NCBI GenBank assembly: GCA_944350365.1
Contig: CALVOU010000012.1
Span: forward strand, 1 to 33,870
From: an uncultured Bacilli bacterium
GTDB lineage: Bacteria > Bacillota_I > Bacilli_A > RF39 > UBA660
DNA: 33,870 nt
Direction of reading: 5' to 3'
Positions 8,185 through 15,653 of this stretch are shown piece by piece (position 1 is the stretch's first letter; every line of letters starts with the position of its first letter). The notes beneath the pieces are model-generated. The model saw only the letters and a list, made by a program, of their open reading frames with translations, searched no databases and was not told the origin of the DNA. The translations under genes and the position numbers were made by a program.

Positions 8185-9126
8185 TTACCTCCCTTTTTCA
8201 ATCTTTCCTACTTCTATTCCTTCTACTTCTAATAAAACGGTGTTGACATCATAATTATCAAAAACAGAATAAGCAATACTATAAGATACTTCTTCTAATA
8301 CTTTATCTTGGCTAAAAATACTGTGATTAAAATTTAGTAACATTAACTCATCCTCAATCTGGTAATCGATCAATTCTGTATCTTGATTTAAAAATGACAT
8401 CAAGTTACTTTCATAAATATAATCACTAGCCAGACTTTCTATAATAATATTGATTTTCTCTCGGTCATCATTCATATATCTAGTAACAGGAACATAATAA
8501 TTTTCATTATCAATCTGATCAATATAATATAAAGTTACTTTTTGGATTCCATTTCGATTATCGATGTCGTATACCTTATTGATTCCAAAAGATTTATCAA
8601 TTATTTCTGGAATTTTAATTTTACTAGCTGGCAATTCTTGAACTAAAGTACCATTTATCTTTAACGTTACACCATTTAATTCTTCTAAATTTAAAATACT
8701 ATAAACAATTCCTTCAACAATTCGTTCCTCTAAGGATTCCATTCCTTGAAATAATTCTTCAGAAAAATCTAAAATCGCAATATGATTCGTAACGCTTACT
8801 TGATTTAGTTTGGTATTTTCCGGAATAATTCCGCTTAGCCCAACTGGTAACTTTTCGCTTTTTTTAATGGTCAAATAATCGATAATACCTTTTATTTTCC
8901 CTTCTACTGTTTCTGACTCTAACAATACATTGGTTTTAACCAAATAGTTATTTGGTCCTAATAAATAGATCTCGTTAGTTCCTAAGGAAACGACATACTC
9001 TACATCCATATCGACGTCTAAATAGTTACGACCATTTAATTTTTCAGGTATGATATAGATAACAAATAACGTAAAAAGTGTAAAAGTAGTTATGAGAATT
9101 TTTCTTAGCGCCTTTTTACAAAGCAT
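8185..9126 (-). CDS. gerM: spore germination/sporulation protein GerM
   Basis: The 313-aa product has a short N-terminal membrane helix (residues 9-27) and then two repeated GerMN domains, roughly 75-165 and 205-305. Each has the pattern of a hydrophobic strand, a Leu/Glu helix and an L-N-F or L-D-F strand (IAILDFSEEL and LMLLNFNHSIF). In B. subtilis GerM is a mother-cell lipoprotein needed for the SpoIIIA-SpoIIQ channel during engulfment, and mutants also germinate badly. This protein has a plain anchor rather than an obvious lipobox. The start is ATG, five bases after GGTGATC. It follows gerE in the same direction; in B. subtilis gerE and gerM are also near neighbours in this order. Confidence 0.85.
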   Translation of the reverse strand: MLCKKALRKILITTFTLFTLFVIYIIPEKLNGRNYLDVDMDVEYVVSLGTNEIYLLGPNNYLVKTNVLLESETVEGKIKGIIDYLTIKKSEKLPVGLSGIIPENTKLNQVSVTNHIAILDFSEELFQGMESLEERIVEGIVYSILNLEELNGVTLKINGTLVQELPASKIKIPEIIDKSFGINKVYDIDNRNGIQKVTLYYIDQIDNENYYVPVTRYMNDDREKINIIIESLASDYIYESNLMSFLNQDTELIDYQIEDELMLLNFNHSIFSQDKVLEEVSYSIAYSVFDNYDVNTVLLEVEGIEVGKIEKGR

Positions 9127-9169
9127 ATGATCACCCTAATAAATACTATGAACGAAAGAAAAATTTATT

Positions 9170-9196
9170 AAAAAAAGATAAACAATTCTGCTTATC
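9170..9196 (-). terminator. gerE terminator
   Basis: GATAA (minus strand, overlapping the gerE stop codon) pairs with TTATC ten bases later, followed by seven T. It separates gerE from gerM, so gerM probably has its own promoter. Confidence 0.6.
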
Positions 9197-9404
9197 CTAA
9201 AAAATTAATTTCTTTTAATCTTAATAGTTCGACAAGTGCGCCACTTCTACCAACTACACCTAATTTTTGAATGACATTAGAAATATGGTTTCGCACGGTC
9301 TTTTCACTGATTTTTAATTCAATCGCAATTTCTTTCGTTGTCCTGTTTAAAAGCAATAAAGAGAAGACTTCCTGCTCTCTCTTGGTTAGTATCCTCGTAT
9401 TCAC
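9192..9404 (-). CDS. gerE: spore coat gene regulator GerE
   Basis: This 70-aa protein is a free-standing LuxR-type helix-turn-helix domain. The stretch LTKREQEVFSLLLLNRTTKE is followed by the recognition region ISEKTVRNHISNVIQKLG, nearly identical to B. subtilis GerE (74 aa), which acts last in the mother cell with sigma-K to switch coat genes on or off. There is no receiver domain, as in true GerE. The start is GTG, with GGAGTG about seven bases upstream. Small LuxR proteins could be other regulators, but the match together with sspI, gerM and spoIIIAH next door makes GerE very likely. Confidence 0.9.
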   Translation of the reverse strand: MNTRILTKREQEVFSLLLLNRTTKEIAIELKISEKTVRNHISNVIQKLGVVGRSGALVELLRLKEINFLG

Positions 9405-9484
9405 GCTTTCACTCCTTCTATTTAATACATATAATTACTCATAGTATTTTATGTAATTAATGACTAAATAGATAGTGAATACGC

Positions 9485-10006
9485 CTATTTTTCGAATTTT
9501 ACACTAACATAGACTTTCTCAGAAAATTCTTCTTGAACACTTTTCATGATTTGATTAGCTAAACTACTGTTGTGTTCCTTTTTAATAGCGACTACTTTTA
9601 CTTCGTTGTTATCGATTTTTACAAAATTATCTAAGGAGAATTGTTCCTTGATTTTTTCTTCGAGTGCCTCTTCTTTCCCCTTAATATCAGTCAAATATTT
9701 AATTTGTTCATAGGCATTGTTTTTTTCTTCAGCAGTTGCTTCTTCACTAGTTAATGTTCCTCGTAAATCAGCCATCATTTCTTCACGCTCTTCTTCTAGT
9801 GAAACGCGCATTGCTACTAAGGTTTCACTTTCTGTGATTGTCACTTCGGCATTAGTTTTTTCATCTTCTACCTCGCCATTTGTCTTTTCGGTATAATCAC
9901 TGTTGTTGGTTAGTAGTAATTCATTCGGCATAGTAATATAGTAGACACTAAGTACTAGAATTAAACTAAACAAGGTTAAAAACCATAAACTTTGTTTGTT
10001 GATCAT
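9485..10006 (-). CDS. spoIIIAH: stage III sporulation protein SpoIIIAH
   Basis: SpoIIIAH sits in the mother-cell membrane of the engulfing sporangium and binds SpoIIQ from the forespore, forming part of the channel that feeds the forespore. The 173-aa product shows the known layout: an N-terminal transmembrane helix (residues 7-26), a charged linker, then a helical stretch (EEREEMMADLRGTLTSEEAT) and a YscJ/FliF-like ring domain (about 95-173) ending VYVSVKFEK. AAGGAG lies six bases before the ATG. It has a good sigma-E promoter. In B. subtilis it is the last gene of spoIIIAA-AH, just downstream of efp; here it follows efp directly and AA-AG are not in this window. Confidence 0.85.
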   Translation of the reverse strand: MINKQSLWFLTLFSLILVLSVYYITMPNELLLTNNSDYTEKTNGEVEDEKTNAEVTITESETLVAMRVSLEEEREEMMADLRGTLTSEEATAEEKNNAYEQIKYLTDIKGKEEALEEKIKEQFSLDNFVKIDNNEVKVVAIKKEHNSSLANQIMKSVQEEFSEKVYVSVKFEK

Positions 10007-10028
10007 TATTCATTTCTCCTTTTGATAT

Positions 10029-10057
10029 ACTCTATGAAGAAATAAAAAAGAATATTC
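10029..10057 (-). promoter_or_regulatory. sigma-E-like promoter of spoIIIAH
   Basis: GAATATT (-35, 10051-10057) and CATAGAGT (-10, 10029-10036) are spaced by 14 bases. They match the sigma-E consensus KMATATT / CATACAnT at all but one fixed position. Mother-cell sigma-E control is what is known for spoIIIA in B. subtilis. The -35 lies inside the efp terminator stem. Confidence 0.65.
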
Positions 10058-10076
10058 TTTTTTAACGGAATATTCT
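10042..10076 (-). terminator. efp terminator
   Basis: AGAATATTC and GAATATTCT form a nine-pair stem around a ten-base loop, followed by TTTTTATTT, about 20 bases after the efp stop codon. Confidence 0.85.
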
Positions 10077-10096
10077 ATACTTGTTTACCTTTATTT

Positions 10097-10654
10097 TTAA
10101 GCGCGAGAAGAATATTTACCATCTTTAGTTGTTACTAAGATTTTTTCTCCTTCACCAATAAATAACGGAACTTTGATAACTAAATCGTTTTCTAGTGTAG
10201 CATCTTTCATCGCTCCAGTTGAAGTGTTCCCTTTTACAGCTGGTTCAGAATGCGTTACCGTATATTCGATCTTGTCTGGTAAAGTAATACCAATAATCTC
10301 TCCTTCGTATGACGTGATGCTTACAACCAAATTTTCTTTTAAGAATTTAGCATCGTCTCCTAAACTAGAACGATCTAATTCGATTTGATCATAAGTTTCC
10401 ATATTCATAAAATAATAAGTATTCCCCATCGAATATAAGAATTGCATATCACGACGTTCAATACGAGCGGTTTCTACCTTGATTCCAGAGTTAAATGTTT
10501 TTTCAATCGTCGCACCAGTTCTTAAGTTTTTTAATGTTGTACGAACGAAAGCTGCTCCTTTACCGGGCTTTACGTGTTGAAATTCGATTACTTGATAGAT
10601 ATCGTTATCTAATTTAATCGTGATTCCAGTTTTGAAATCATTAACATTGATCAA
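10097..10654 (-). CDS. efp: translation elongation factor P
   Basis: EF-P enters the ribosomal E site and relieves stalling at runs of proline. The 185-aa length is standard, with the KOW-like N-terminal domain (residues 1-62), the central OB domain (about 65-128) and the C-terminal OB domain with the signature region around VPLFIGEGEKILV near 164-176. The tip loop HVKPGKGAAFVR carries Lys32, the residue modified in many species (5-aminopentanol in B. subtilis). AAGGAGGAGC precedes the ATG. It is the third gene of an rpmG-(55 aa)-efp unit and ends at a strong terminator. Confidence 0.97.
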   Translation of the reverse strand: MINVNDFKTGITIKLDNDIYQVIEFQHVKPGKGAAFVRTTLKNLRTGATIEKTFNSGIKVETARIERRDMQFLYSMGNTYYFMNMETYDQIELDRSSLGDDAKFLKENLVVSITSYEGEIIGITLPDKIEYTVTHSEPAVKGNTSTGAMKDATLENDLVIKVPLFIGEGEKILVTTKDGKYSSRA

Positions 10655-10669
10655 AATAGCTCCTCCTTC

Positions 10670-10837
10670 CTATTTATGTTTATTTAGATGTTTTACCATC
10701 CTCTTGGATGAAGATTTCTTATCTGATCGAAGCATCATATTACTAGATTCTTTTTGATCAAGCCGATAAATTGTTCCTTTTGATTGATTTTCGATCAATT
10801 TTTTATAATCTATCCAAGGTTGAAAGTTTTCCAACAT
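10670..10837 (-). CDS. unknown basic 55-aa protein
   Basis: A small gene between rpmG and efp. It starts at ATG 10837, seven bases after GAGGTG, and ends at TAG 10670-10672, 15 bases before the efp start. The product begins MLENFQPWIDYKKLIENQSK and has a strongly basic tail of Lys, Arg, Ser and His (about 12 Lys/Arg/His in the last 18 residues), suggesting RNA or ribosome contact. It has no Cys and no membrane segment. The clear ribosome binding site and tight packing between two translation genes support it as real; I do not know the family. Confidence 0.7.
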   Translation of the reverse strand: MLENFQPWIDYKKLIENQSKGTIYRLDQKESSNMMLRSDKKSSSKRMVKHLNKHK

Positions 10838-10855
10838 TTACTTACACCTCTACCT

Positions 10856-11020
10856 TTATTTTTTTTCTTTGTGCGTAGTATGTTTACGGCAATGTGCACA
10901 ATATTTTTTGATTTCTAAACGGTCTGGTGTATTTTTAACATTTTTACTAATTCTATAATTTTCATGATTACACTCTGTACATACCAAAGTCTTATTTTGT
11001 CTGTTACCAACTTTTGCCAT
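10856..11020 (-). CDS. rpmG: 50S ribosomal protein L33
   Basis: The 54-aa product begins [20 protein letters not shown] and has two Cys pairs, CTEC (14-17) and CAHC (41-44), which form the zinc ribbon of the C+ type of L33. The Tyr-Arg-Ile-Ser-Lys-Asn-Val-Lys-Asn stretch and the basic C-terminus are typical. AGGAGG stands upstream of the ATG and a good sigma-A promoter lies 28 bases further up. It leads the transcript that continues into the 55-aa gene and efp. Confidence 0.95.
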   Translation of the reverse strand: MAKVGNRQNKTLVCTECNHENYRISKNVKNTPDRLEIKKYCAHCRKHTTHKEKK

Positions 11021-11047
11021 TTCCTTCCCTCCTTGTTTCCTATATGT

Positions 11048-11076
11048 ATTCTATCAGAAAAGAAAAGAAAAAGCAA
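11048..11076 (-). promoter_or_regulatory. sigma-A promoter of rpmG-efp
   Basis: TTGCTT (11071-11076) and TAGAAT (11048-11053) on the minus strand are 17 bases apart, with the spacer made only of T and C until TGA. The leader to rpmG is about 20 bases. Confidence 0.75.
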
Positions 11077-11309
11077 AACTTTTCGTGCAAAGAAAATAAA
11101 AAGTTTATTTTCTTACTTTCCTCAATCACTGACTTATCACTTTCCTGCTTCTTAGAACAAATAACTTCTATTTCTCTACATCCTTAACTTCCGACAGTAG
11201 CTACCGTAGATTTTTTATTTGTCTTTTGTTGTTTTCATTTACTAACTTCTTATCTTTTTTTAGTAAAAATATTTGTTTTTTGCCCTCAATTTTTTATTTG
11301 TTCTAATAC

Positions 11310-11432
11310 TTATATAGACCAGAGTATAATAACGACAATTCTTACCACCTCCTTTTCATATTCCATTTTATCGAGGTGGTTTTTGTCTTGCAACTTGCCA
11401 AATTATATTTTTTTACGATTAAACTTAGTCAA
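11310..11432. other. possible small-RNA or small-peptide locus with opposed promoters
   Basis: This is the main content of the 512-base gap between rpmG and the penicillin-binding protein gene. On the minus strand, TTGACT (11427-11432) and TATAAT (11402-11407), 19 bases apart, precede a perfect hairpin ACCACCTC (11344-11351)/GAGGTGGT (11373-11380) that would pair a strong ribosome binding site with its complement. An ORF of 18 codons starts at ATG 11366 in the loop (MEYEKEVVRIVVIILWSI, stop 11310-11312). On the plus strand, TATAAT at 11325-11330 precedes the same hairpin, followed there by TTTTTG as in a terminator. It could be a type I toxin-antitoxin-like pair, an attenuator or chance. The rest of the gap holds nothing I can name. 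Confidence 0.3.
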
Positions 11433-11532
11433 CATTGAATTTATCGTTAATCCTTTGATAGTTTTCACACTATTATTTCTTACAAATAATATTTTTTATT
11501 TTTTTCATATATTTTTTATGTTAGAAATTTAT

Positions 11533-13548
11533 TTAGAGTTCTCCATAAAAGTAGTAATTAGAAATATATCGAGCTATTCTACGATTGACATAGCTATGAA
11601 AACTAATCCCCGTAGAAGGATCCTCGACATCGGGAGAAGTGACAGTAATACTCATCACAGGATGATCAAATGGGGCATAACCTACAAAAGCATTAGAAAC
11701 AGTGGCCGTATCGATTACCCCATCCTGATCAGTGTCTAAAAAGCTTTCACTAGTTCCTGTTTTTCCTGCTGGATCCGGTGCTTTACCCATGACATTTTTT
11801 CCTAATCCAATAGTCATTACTGCACGGAAGCCTTCTTGAATACGGTCTAGATATACTTCTTCAGTATCGACGAGATTTAAAACAATCGGTTCTACTTCGT
11901 AAGCGAGTTTCCCTAAGCCTTTATTATTCGTAGGTTCGTATACAGCTTTTAATAAATGTGGTTGTAACCTTTTCCCATCTGATGCGATTGTTGTGATATA
12001 TTGGGACAGTTGGATCGGTGTATAGGTATCATATTGACCGATGGCATAATTTAATAAGAATTCTGGTTTGATGCTTTTGCCAATATATCCTAAACTTTCT
12101 ACCGGTAAGTCAATACCTGTTTTTACCCCTAACCCAAAATCTGAAAACGTTTTTCGATAAATCTGAAATGCGATTGGATCGATGATTAGTGGCTCATTAT
12201 AGCGATAGTTTCCTTTTCCTACTCGCATGGCGATTTTAAATTGGTAAACATTAGAAGACTCCGCAAGAGCAATAATATCATTTAACGAACCGACACGATG
12301 AGAAGAACATTTAGCAGGAATGGATTTGATTTTAATACACTCATCCGTCATCACTTCGCCTATTTGTAATACTCCTGTATTGTAACCTACCAACATGGAT
12401 GCTCCTTTTACTACACTACCAGGTGCCATAGGATCGGTAAGCGCATAGGTAGAAATATCTGTTCCTTTATAACTATCGCCATCTTTAATTAACTGCCTTC
12501 CCGATAACGCTAGTACTTCTCCTGTCTGTGGTTCTTGAATAATTGCATAGGTTTTAGAAAGATAACGTGTATTAGCCTCTTTCTTTGCTCGAATTAATTC
12601 GCGGTCGATTAACTGATCTACGGCTTGCTGAAGTTCGATATCTATTGTCAGTACTATATCATTTCCTCGAATCGCATCACTTACTTTTTCTAACGAATGA
12701 TCATTGATTTTACGGTAGGTAGCTTTAGTACCCTTTAATAAATATTCATATTGTTTTTCTAAGTTGCTTACCCCTACTATATCATTTAATGCATAACCGG
12801 ATTCTAAATAAGCGTCTTTGTCTTCTTTAGGAACGGAATTAATGCTTCCTAAAATACTACGTAAAGTATCACCATACAGATATTCTCTTTCCCAAGTAAT
12901 TTTAGTATTAAAACCGGATAGGTTTTCGCTATTTTCTGAGAAATAGGAATACTCTTGATCAGTTACATTGTCTGCCTTGATTATTTTTTGTTCGTATGAA
13001 TATCCTCGATTCATCAGATAATATAAATAAGCTGCTTGTTTATCTTCCTCTTGATATACGGCTAGGTCTTCATCTGTTATTCGATCGATTTTCAAATTTT
13101 CAATATCATTATTATTTAGTTCTCTTCTTTTTTGCTTTTCATATTCTTCTGCCGTAATTCTAGATGCAGCGATATCTTTATTTTGAGCCAACCAAAATTC
13201 TTTTAAATTTCGAGTAGTTAGTTTGTCGTAAGGTAAAGAAACTTTTTTAATTACTTGATAAGCTAATTCAATTTCTTCTTCTACACTGATATCATCCTCT
13301 TTTTGATAATAAATTACCGGAACAGAAACATTATCGACTAGAAGTTTATAATTACGATCATAGATTCTGCCTCGAGGCGCGCTTTCCCCTTCGATGATTA
13401 CTTCGGTTAAAGAAGCTAGCTTTTCTTCATAAAAACTACGTTTAAAATAAATGGTTCTTGTTAATGTTATCGCTAAAATAAGAAATAAAGTGACAACAAA
13501 AACTTCTGTCCAAAAAATTCTTCGATCAACTATTTTATTTTTTTTCAT
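11533..13548 (-). CDS. class B penicillin-binding protein (PBP2-type transpeptidase)
   Basis: A 671-aa D,D-transpeptidase that cross-links peptidoglycan on the outer face of the membrane. It has one N-terminal transmembrane helix (residues 14-33), the class B dimerisation motif APRGRIYDR (58-66), a pedestal region to about 300, and a transpeptidase domain with all three active-site motifs: SVVK (Ser378 nucleophile), SSN (431-433) and KTG (596-598). There are no PASTA domains. Family relatives include PbpH/PbpA (elongation) and SpoVD (spore cortex); the sequence alone does not decide between them, although the sporulation neighbours make a cortex role thinkable. GGTGA lies six bases before the ATG. 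It is a single-gene unit. Confidence 0.9.
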   Translation of the reverse strand: MKKNKIVDRRIFWTEVFVVTLFLILAITLTRTIYFKRSFYEEKLASLTEVIIEGESAPRGRIYDRNYKLLVDNVSVPVIYYQKEDDISVEEEIELAYQVIKKVSLPYDKLTTRNLKEFWLAQNKDIAASRITAEEYEKQKRRELNNNDIENLKIDRITDEDLAVYQEEDKQAAYLYYLMNRGYSYEQKIIKADNVTDQEYSYFSENSENLSGFNTKITWEREYLYGDTLRSILGSINSVPKEDKDAYLESGYALNDIVGVSNLEKQYEYLLKGTKATYRKINDHSLEKVSDAIRGNDIVLTIDIELQQAVDQLIDRELIRAKKEANTRYLSKTYAIIQEPQTGEVLALSGRQLIKDGDSYKGTDISTYALTDPMAPGSVVKGASMLVGYNTGVLQIGEVMTDECIKIKSIPAKCSSHRVGSLNDIIALAESSNVYQFKIAMRVGKGNYRYNEPLIIDPIAFQIYRKTFSDFGLGVKTGIDLPVESLGYIGKSIKPEFLLNYAIGQYDTYTPIQLSQYITTIASDGKRLQPHLLKAVYEPTNNKGLGKLAYEVEPIVLNLVDTEEVYLDRIQEGFRAVMTIGLGKNVMGKAPDPAGKTGTSESFLDTDQDGVIDTATVSNAFVGYAPFDHPVMSITVTSPDVEDPSTGISFHSYVNRRIARYISNYYFYGEL

Positions 13549-13616
13549 TTTACTTCACCATTTATAGTTTGTGTCTATTTAGATAAAAATTACATAAAAT
13601 TTATTAGGTGATGAAA

Positions 13617-13871
13617 ATGTATAAAGCAATCATTAAACAGTGGATCCCTAAGATTAATAAGCAGGATTTAATCACTTATTTAGAAAATAATCATATTATT
13701 GCTTCTTTTCAAGAAATAGAGATTCTTTATCTTTATTTAAAAACCAGATGGGAAGATGTCTACGATGGAAAAAACGAGATATTTCAAGAATTACAAGAAA
13801 AACTAAGTCCTGAACTTTATCGAAGTTTATATACTTTATATCTAGAGATGAAGAAGAAATTTGGCATTTAA
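13617..13871 (+). CDS. small protein resembling DUF2624 (YqfT)
   Basis: The 84-aa product is all-helical and soluble. Its pattern KINKQDLITYLENNHIIASFQE, then an (I)LYLYLKTRWEDVYDGK stretch, then a helix with a Pro-Glu-Leu cap resembles, at a distance, the DUF2624 proteins such as B. subtilis YqfT, whose gene lies next to nfo as here. That family assignment is inference. I start it at ATG 13617, five bases after AGGTGA, rather than at the upstream GTG or ATG. It is divergent from the PBP gene and convergent with nfo, sharing the terminator between them. Confidence 0.65.
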   Translation: MYKAIIKQWIPKINKQDLITYLENNHIIASFQEIEILYLYLKTRWEDVYDGKNEIFQELQEKLSPELYRSLYTLYLEMKKKFGI

Positions 13872-13890
13872 AAAGGCACCTATTGGTGTC
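13870..13890. terminator. terminator between the small gene and nfo
   Basis: GGCACC/GGTGTC with a TATT loop. On the minus strand it is followed by TTTTT and ends nfo right at its stop codon; on the plus strand TAGTTTT follows. Confidence 0.8.
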
Positions 13891-14780
13891 TAGTTTTCTG
13901 ATTTTGCCATTCTGATTTTATCTAATAGTTCGTTATCAAATTTGCCTTCTTTAATCATGGCGATTTCTTCGCGATATGGGGCAAATTCTCTATCGACATA
14001 AGGAGTCTCTAGAATTTTAGGAATATTTTCTAGTTTTGGGTGGTTAACGACATGTAGTAAATTGTCGAAGCCAATTGTTCCAAAGCCAATATTATCATGG
14101 CGATCTTTATGGGAACCGATCGGATTTTTACTGTCGTTGATATGGATGCATTCAATTTTTTCTAAGCCGATGATTTGGTCAAATTCCACTAGAACTTGAT
14201 CAAATTCATCAATTCTATATCCAGCATCATTTAAATGACAAGTATCTAAGCAAATGCTAAGACGCTCGTTATCTTTAACGCCATCTAGGATTGTTTTTAA
14301 TTCTTGAAAGTTTTTCCCTAGTTCACTTCCTTTACCCGCCATTGTTTCCAAAAGAATTTTTACTTGATGATGATCATTTAAAAATACCGTGTTTAATCCG
14401 TCTATAATATTTTGTAAACCTTGTTCTATCCCTTGACCAACGTGACTTCCAGGATGAAGAACTAAATATTTTATTCCTAATTGACTACAGCGATTTAGTT
14501 CTTCGGTCAAAAAACGAATGCCAAAGTCTAAATTATCTCGATTAGCCAAGTTGATAATGTATGGAGCGTGTACAATTACAGTATTGGGGTCAATGTGATG
14601 TTCTTGCATCAATTTTCTTGCTTCTTCGGTCTTTTCTGGTGAGATTTTTGAACGATTTGTATTTTGGGGAGCTCCGGTATAAAACATAAAGGTATTTGCC
14701 CCATAAGAAATTGCTTCTTCTACTGATTTTAATAGCTGTTTGTTTTTGTCAAAAGACACATGACTACCAAGTAATAACAA
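13890..14780 (-). CDS. nfo: endonuclease IV (apurinic/apyrimidinic endonuclease)
   Basis: Nfo cuts the backbone 5' of abasic sites and trims blocked 3' ends in base excision repair; B. subtilis Nfo works in spores. The 296-aa product has the TIM-barrel family signatures: LGSHVSF at the start (His7), HAPY and HPGSHVGQG (zinc ligands), LLETMAGKG, CLDTCHLNDAG and HINDSKNPIGSHKDRHDNIG. The start is a TTG, ten bases after AGGAG. That AGGAG overlaps the stop of the upstream prepilin gene, only 13 bases away, so nfo appears to be co-transcribed with it. The terminator follows the stop directly. Confidence 0.95.
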   Translation of the reverse strand: MLLLGSHVSFDKNKQLLKSVEEAISYGANTFMFYTGAPQNTNRSKISPEKTEEARKLMQEHHIDPNTVIVHAPYIINLANRDNLDFGIRFLTEELNRCSQLGIKYLVLHPGSHVGQGIEQGLQNIIDGLNTVFLNDHHQVKILLETMAGKGSELGKNFQELKTILDGVKDNERLSICLDTCHLNDAGYRIDEFDQVLVEFDQIIGLEKIECIHINDSKNPIGSHKDRHDNIGFGTIGFDNLLHVVNHPKLENIPKILETPYVDREFAPYREEIAMIKEGKFDNELLDKIRMAKSEN

Positions 14781-14793
14781 TTCACTTCAACTC

Positions 14794-15393
14794 CTATCCG
14801 CCGCAACGATTTCCACTATAAATGGTCACATCCCAGTCTTCATATTCGCCCGAATCTTGAAGATTCTGGACCTTTTCTAATCCTTTTATCGTCGCTAATG
14901 TAGCTTGACTGCCATTTCTTGCCCCACATAGAGATTGAACAGTAACTTCCATTTTATTTTTAGCATTTTTAATGATATCGTCACGATCGAAGGATCCTTC
15001 TTCTTCCATTGGCAAAGCATAACCACCTTGATCCTGAGACGTTATGTAATAAGTATAATGTGGATCTTCTCCCGTTCCGGTATTAATGATGGCGACGTAA
15101 CTTTTACTATCTATCCATTCACTACCAAATGGAGATGTAGTCGATCCTTTTTCTAAAGGTATCATGTCGAAAGAAAGAATAGTTACATCGTTTTTGTCAA
15201 GAGGAGCCTGAACTTGTTCAGAGAGAATAAGATTTCTAGCAGCAGCTAGGTATTCTTCCATGACCACTATATACGATTCTTTTTTGGTATTCATAATATA
15301 GTTAGAAACAGCAGGAACAGCAATCGTAAGAATTACCGCTAATATTACAATTACTGCAAGTAGTTCGATCAAAGTAAAGGCGTTTCTTTTCAT
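14794..15393 (-). CDS. type IV prepilin-like protein 1
   Basis: A 199-aa protein with a class III signal: a short basic leader (MKRNA), then FTLIELLAVIVILAVILTIA, where Glu5 of the mature protein and the following hydrophobic helix drive pilin assembly. The residue before the cut is Ala rather than the usual Gly. The globular part is novel to me and has two Cys near the C-terminus (SLCGARN and NRCGG) that could form a disulfide. I start it at ATG 15393 (AGGAGA six bases upstream) because an upstream in-frame start would add a 24-residue extension before the signal. Related proteins include ComGC and other pseudopilins. No pilus ATPase or peptidase gene is near. Confidence 0.85.
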   Translation of the reverse strand: MKRNAFTLIELLAVIVILAVILTIAVPAVSNYIMNTKKESYIVVMEEYLAAARNLILSEQVQAPLDKNDVTILSFDMIPLEKGSTTSPFGSEWIDSKSYVAIINTGTGEDPHYTYYITSQDQGGYALPMEEEGSFDRDDIIKNAKNKMEVTVQSLCGARNGSQATLATIKGLEKVQNLQDSGEYEDWDVTIYSGNRCGG

Positions 15394-15418
15394 TTTATCT
15401 CTCCTATTCCTATCATTT

Positions 15419-15427
15419 ACTATAGCA
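15419..15427 (-). promoter_or_regulatory. extended -10 of prepilin 1
   Basis: TGCTATAGT on the minus strand, 26 bases upstream of the prepilin 1 ATG, with a weak -35 (TTCCTT) 17 bases further up. Confidence 0.5.
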
Positions 15428-15596
15428 TAAACGGATAAAAAAAGGAAGTGAAATATAGTAATCATTTAAAATTCTAATTAAGTAGCACGTGGTTTTATTT
15501 TAAATATCATTTTTTATGTCTCTAAAATCGTGTATAAAAGTTAGCATGGAATTTTTGGAATCAATTATTAATAATTTTTCTCGTGATCAATTATTT

Positions 15597-15612
15597 ATTA
15601 GTAATTACTAAT
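15597..15612. repeat. 16-bp perfect palindrome
   Basis: ATTAGTAATTACTAAT reads the same on both strands. It lies about 200 bases upstream of prepilin 1 and next to the terminator of prepilin 2. It may be a protein-binding site; no role can be read from sequence. Confidence 0.5.
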
Positions 15613-15617
15613 AGAAA

Positions 15618-15642
15618 GAAAAAAGCTACCGATTTGGTAGTT
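15618..15642 (-). terminator. terminator of prepilin 2
   Basis: CTACC/GGTAG stem with a five-base loop, followed on the minus strand by CTTTTTTC, about 14 bases after the stop codon. Confidence 0.75.
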
Positions 15643-15653
15643 TGTCTTATTTC

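Noticed and set aside
9404-9470. Sigma-K promoter upstream of gerE (CATAAAATA)
   Set aside because: The -10-like sequence fits, but no AC-type -35 is present at the required distance of 16-17 bases.
11383-11739. Plus-strand 118-codon frame rich in Phe and Ile
   Set aside because: Half of it is antisense to the penicillin-binding protein gene and the rest is AT-rich gap sequence; no ribosome binding site.
15546-15611. Plus-strand 21-codon ORF starting MEFLESIINNFS
   Set aside because: No ribosome binding site or promoter, and its end is part of a palindrome; probably chance.
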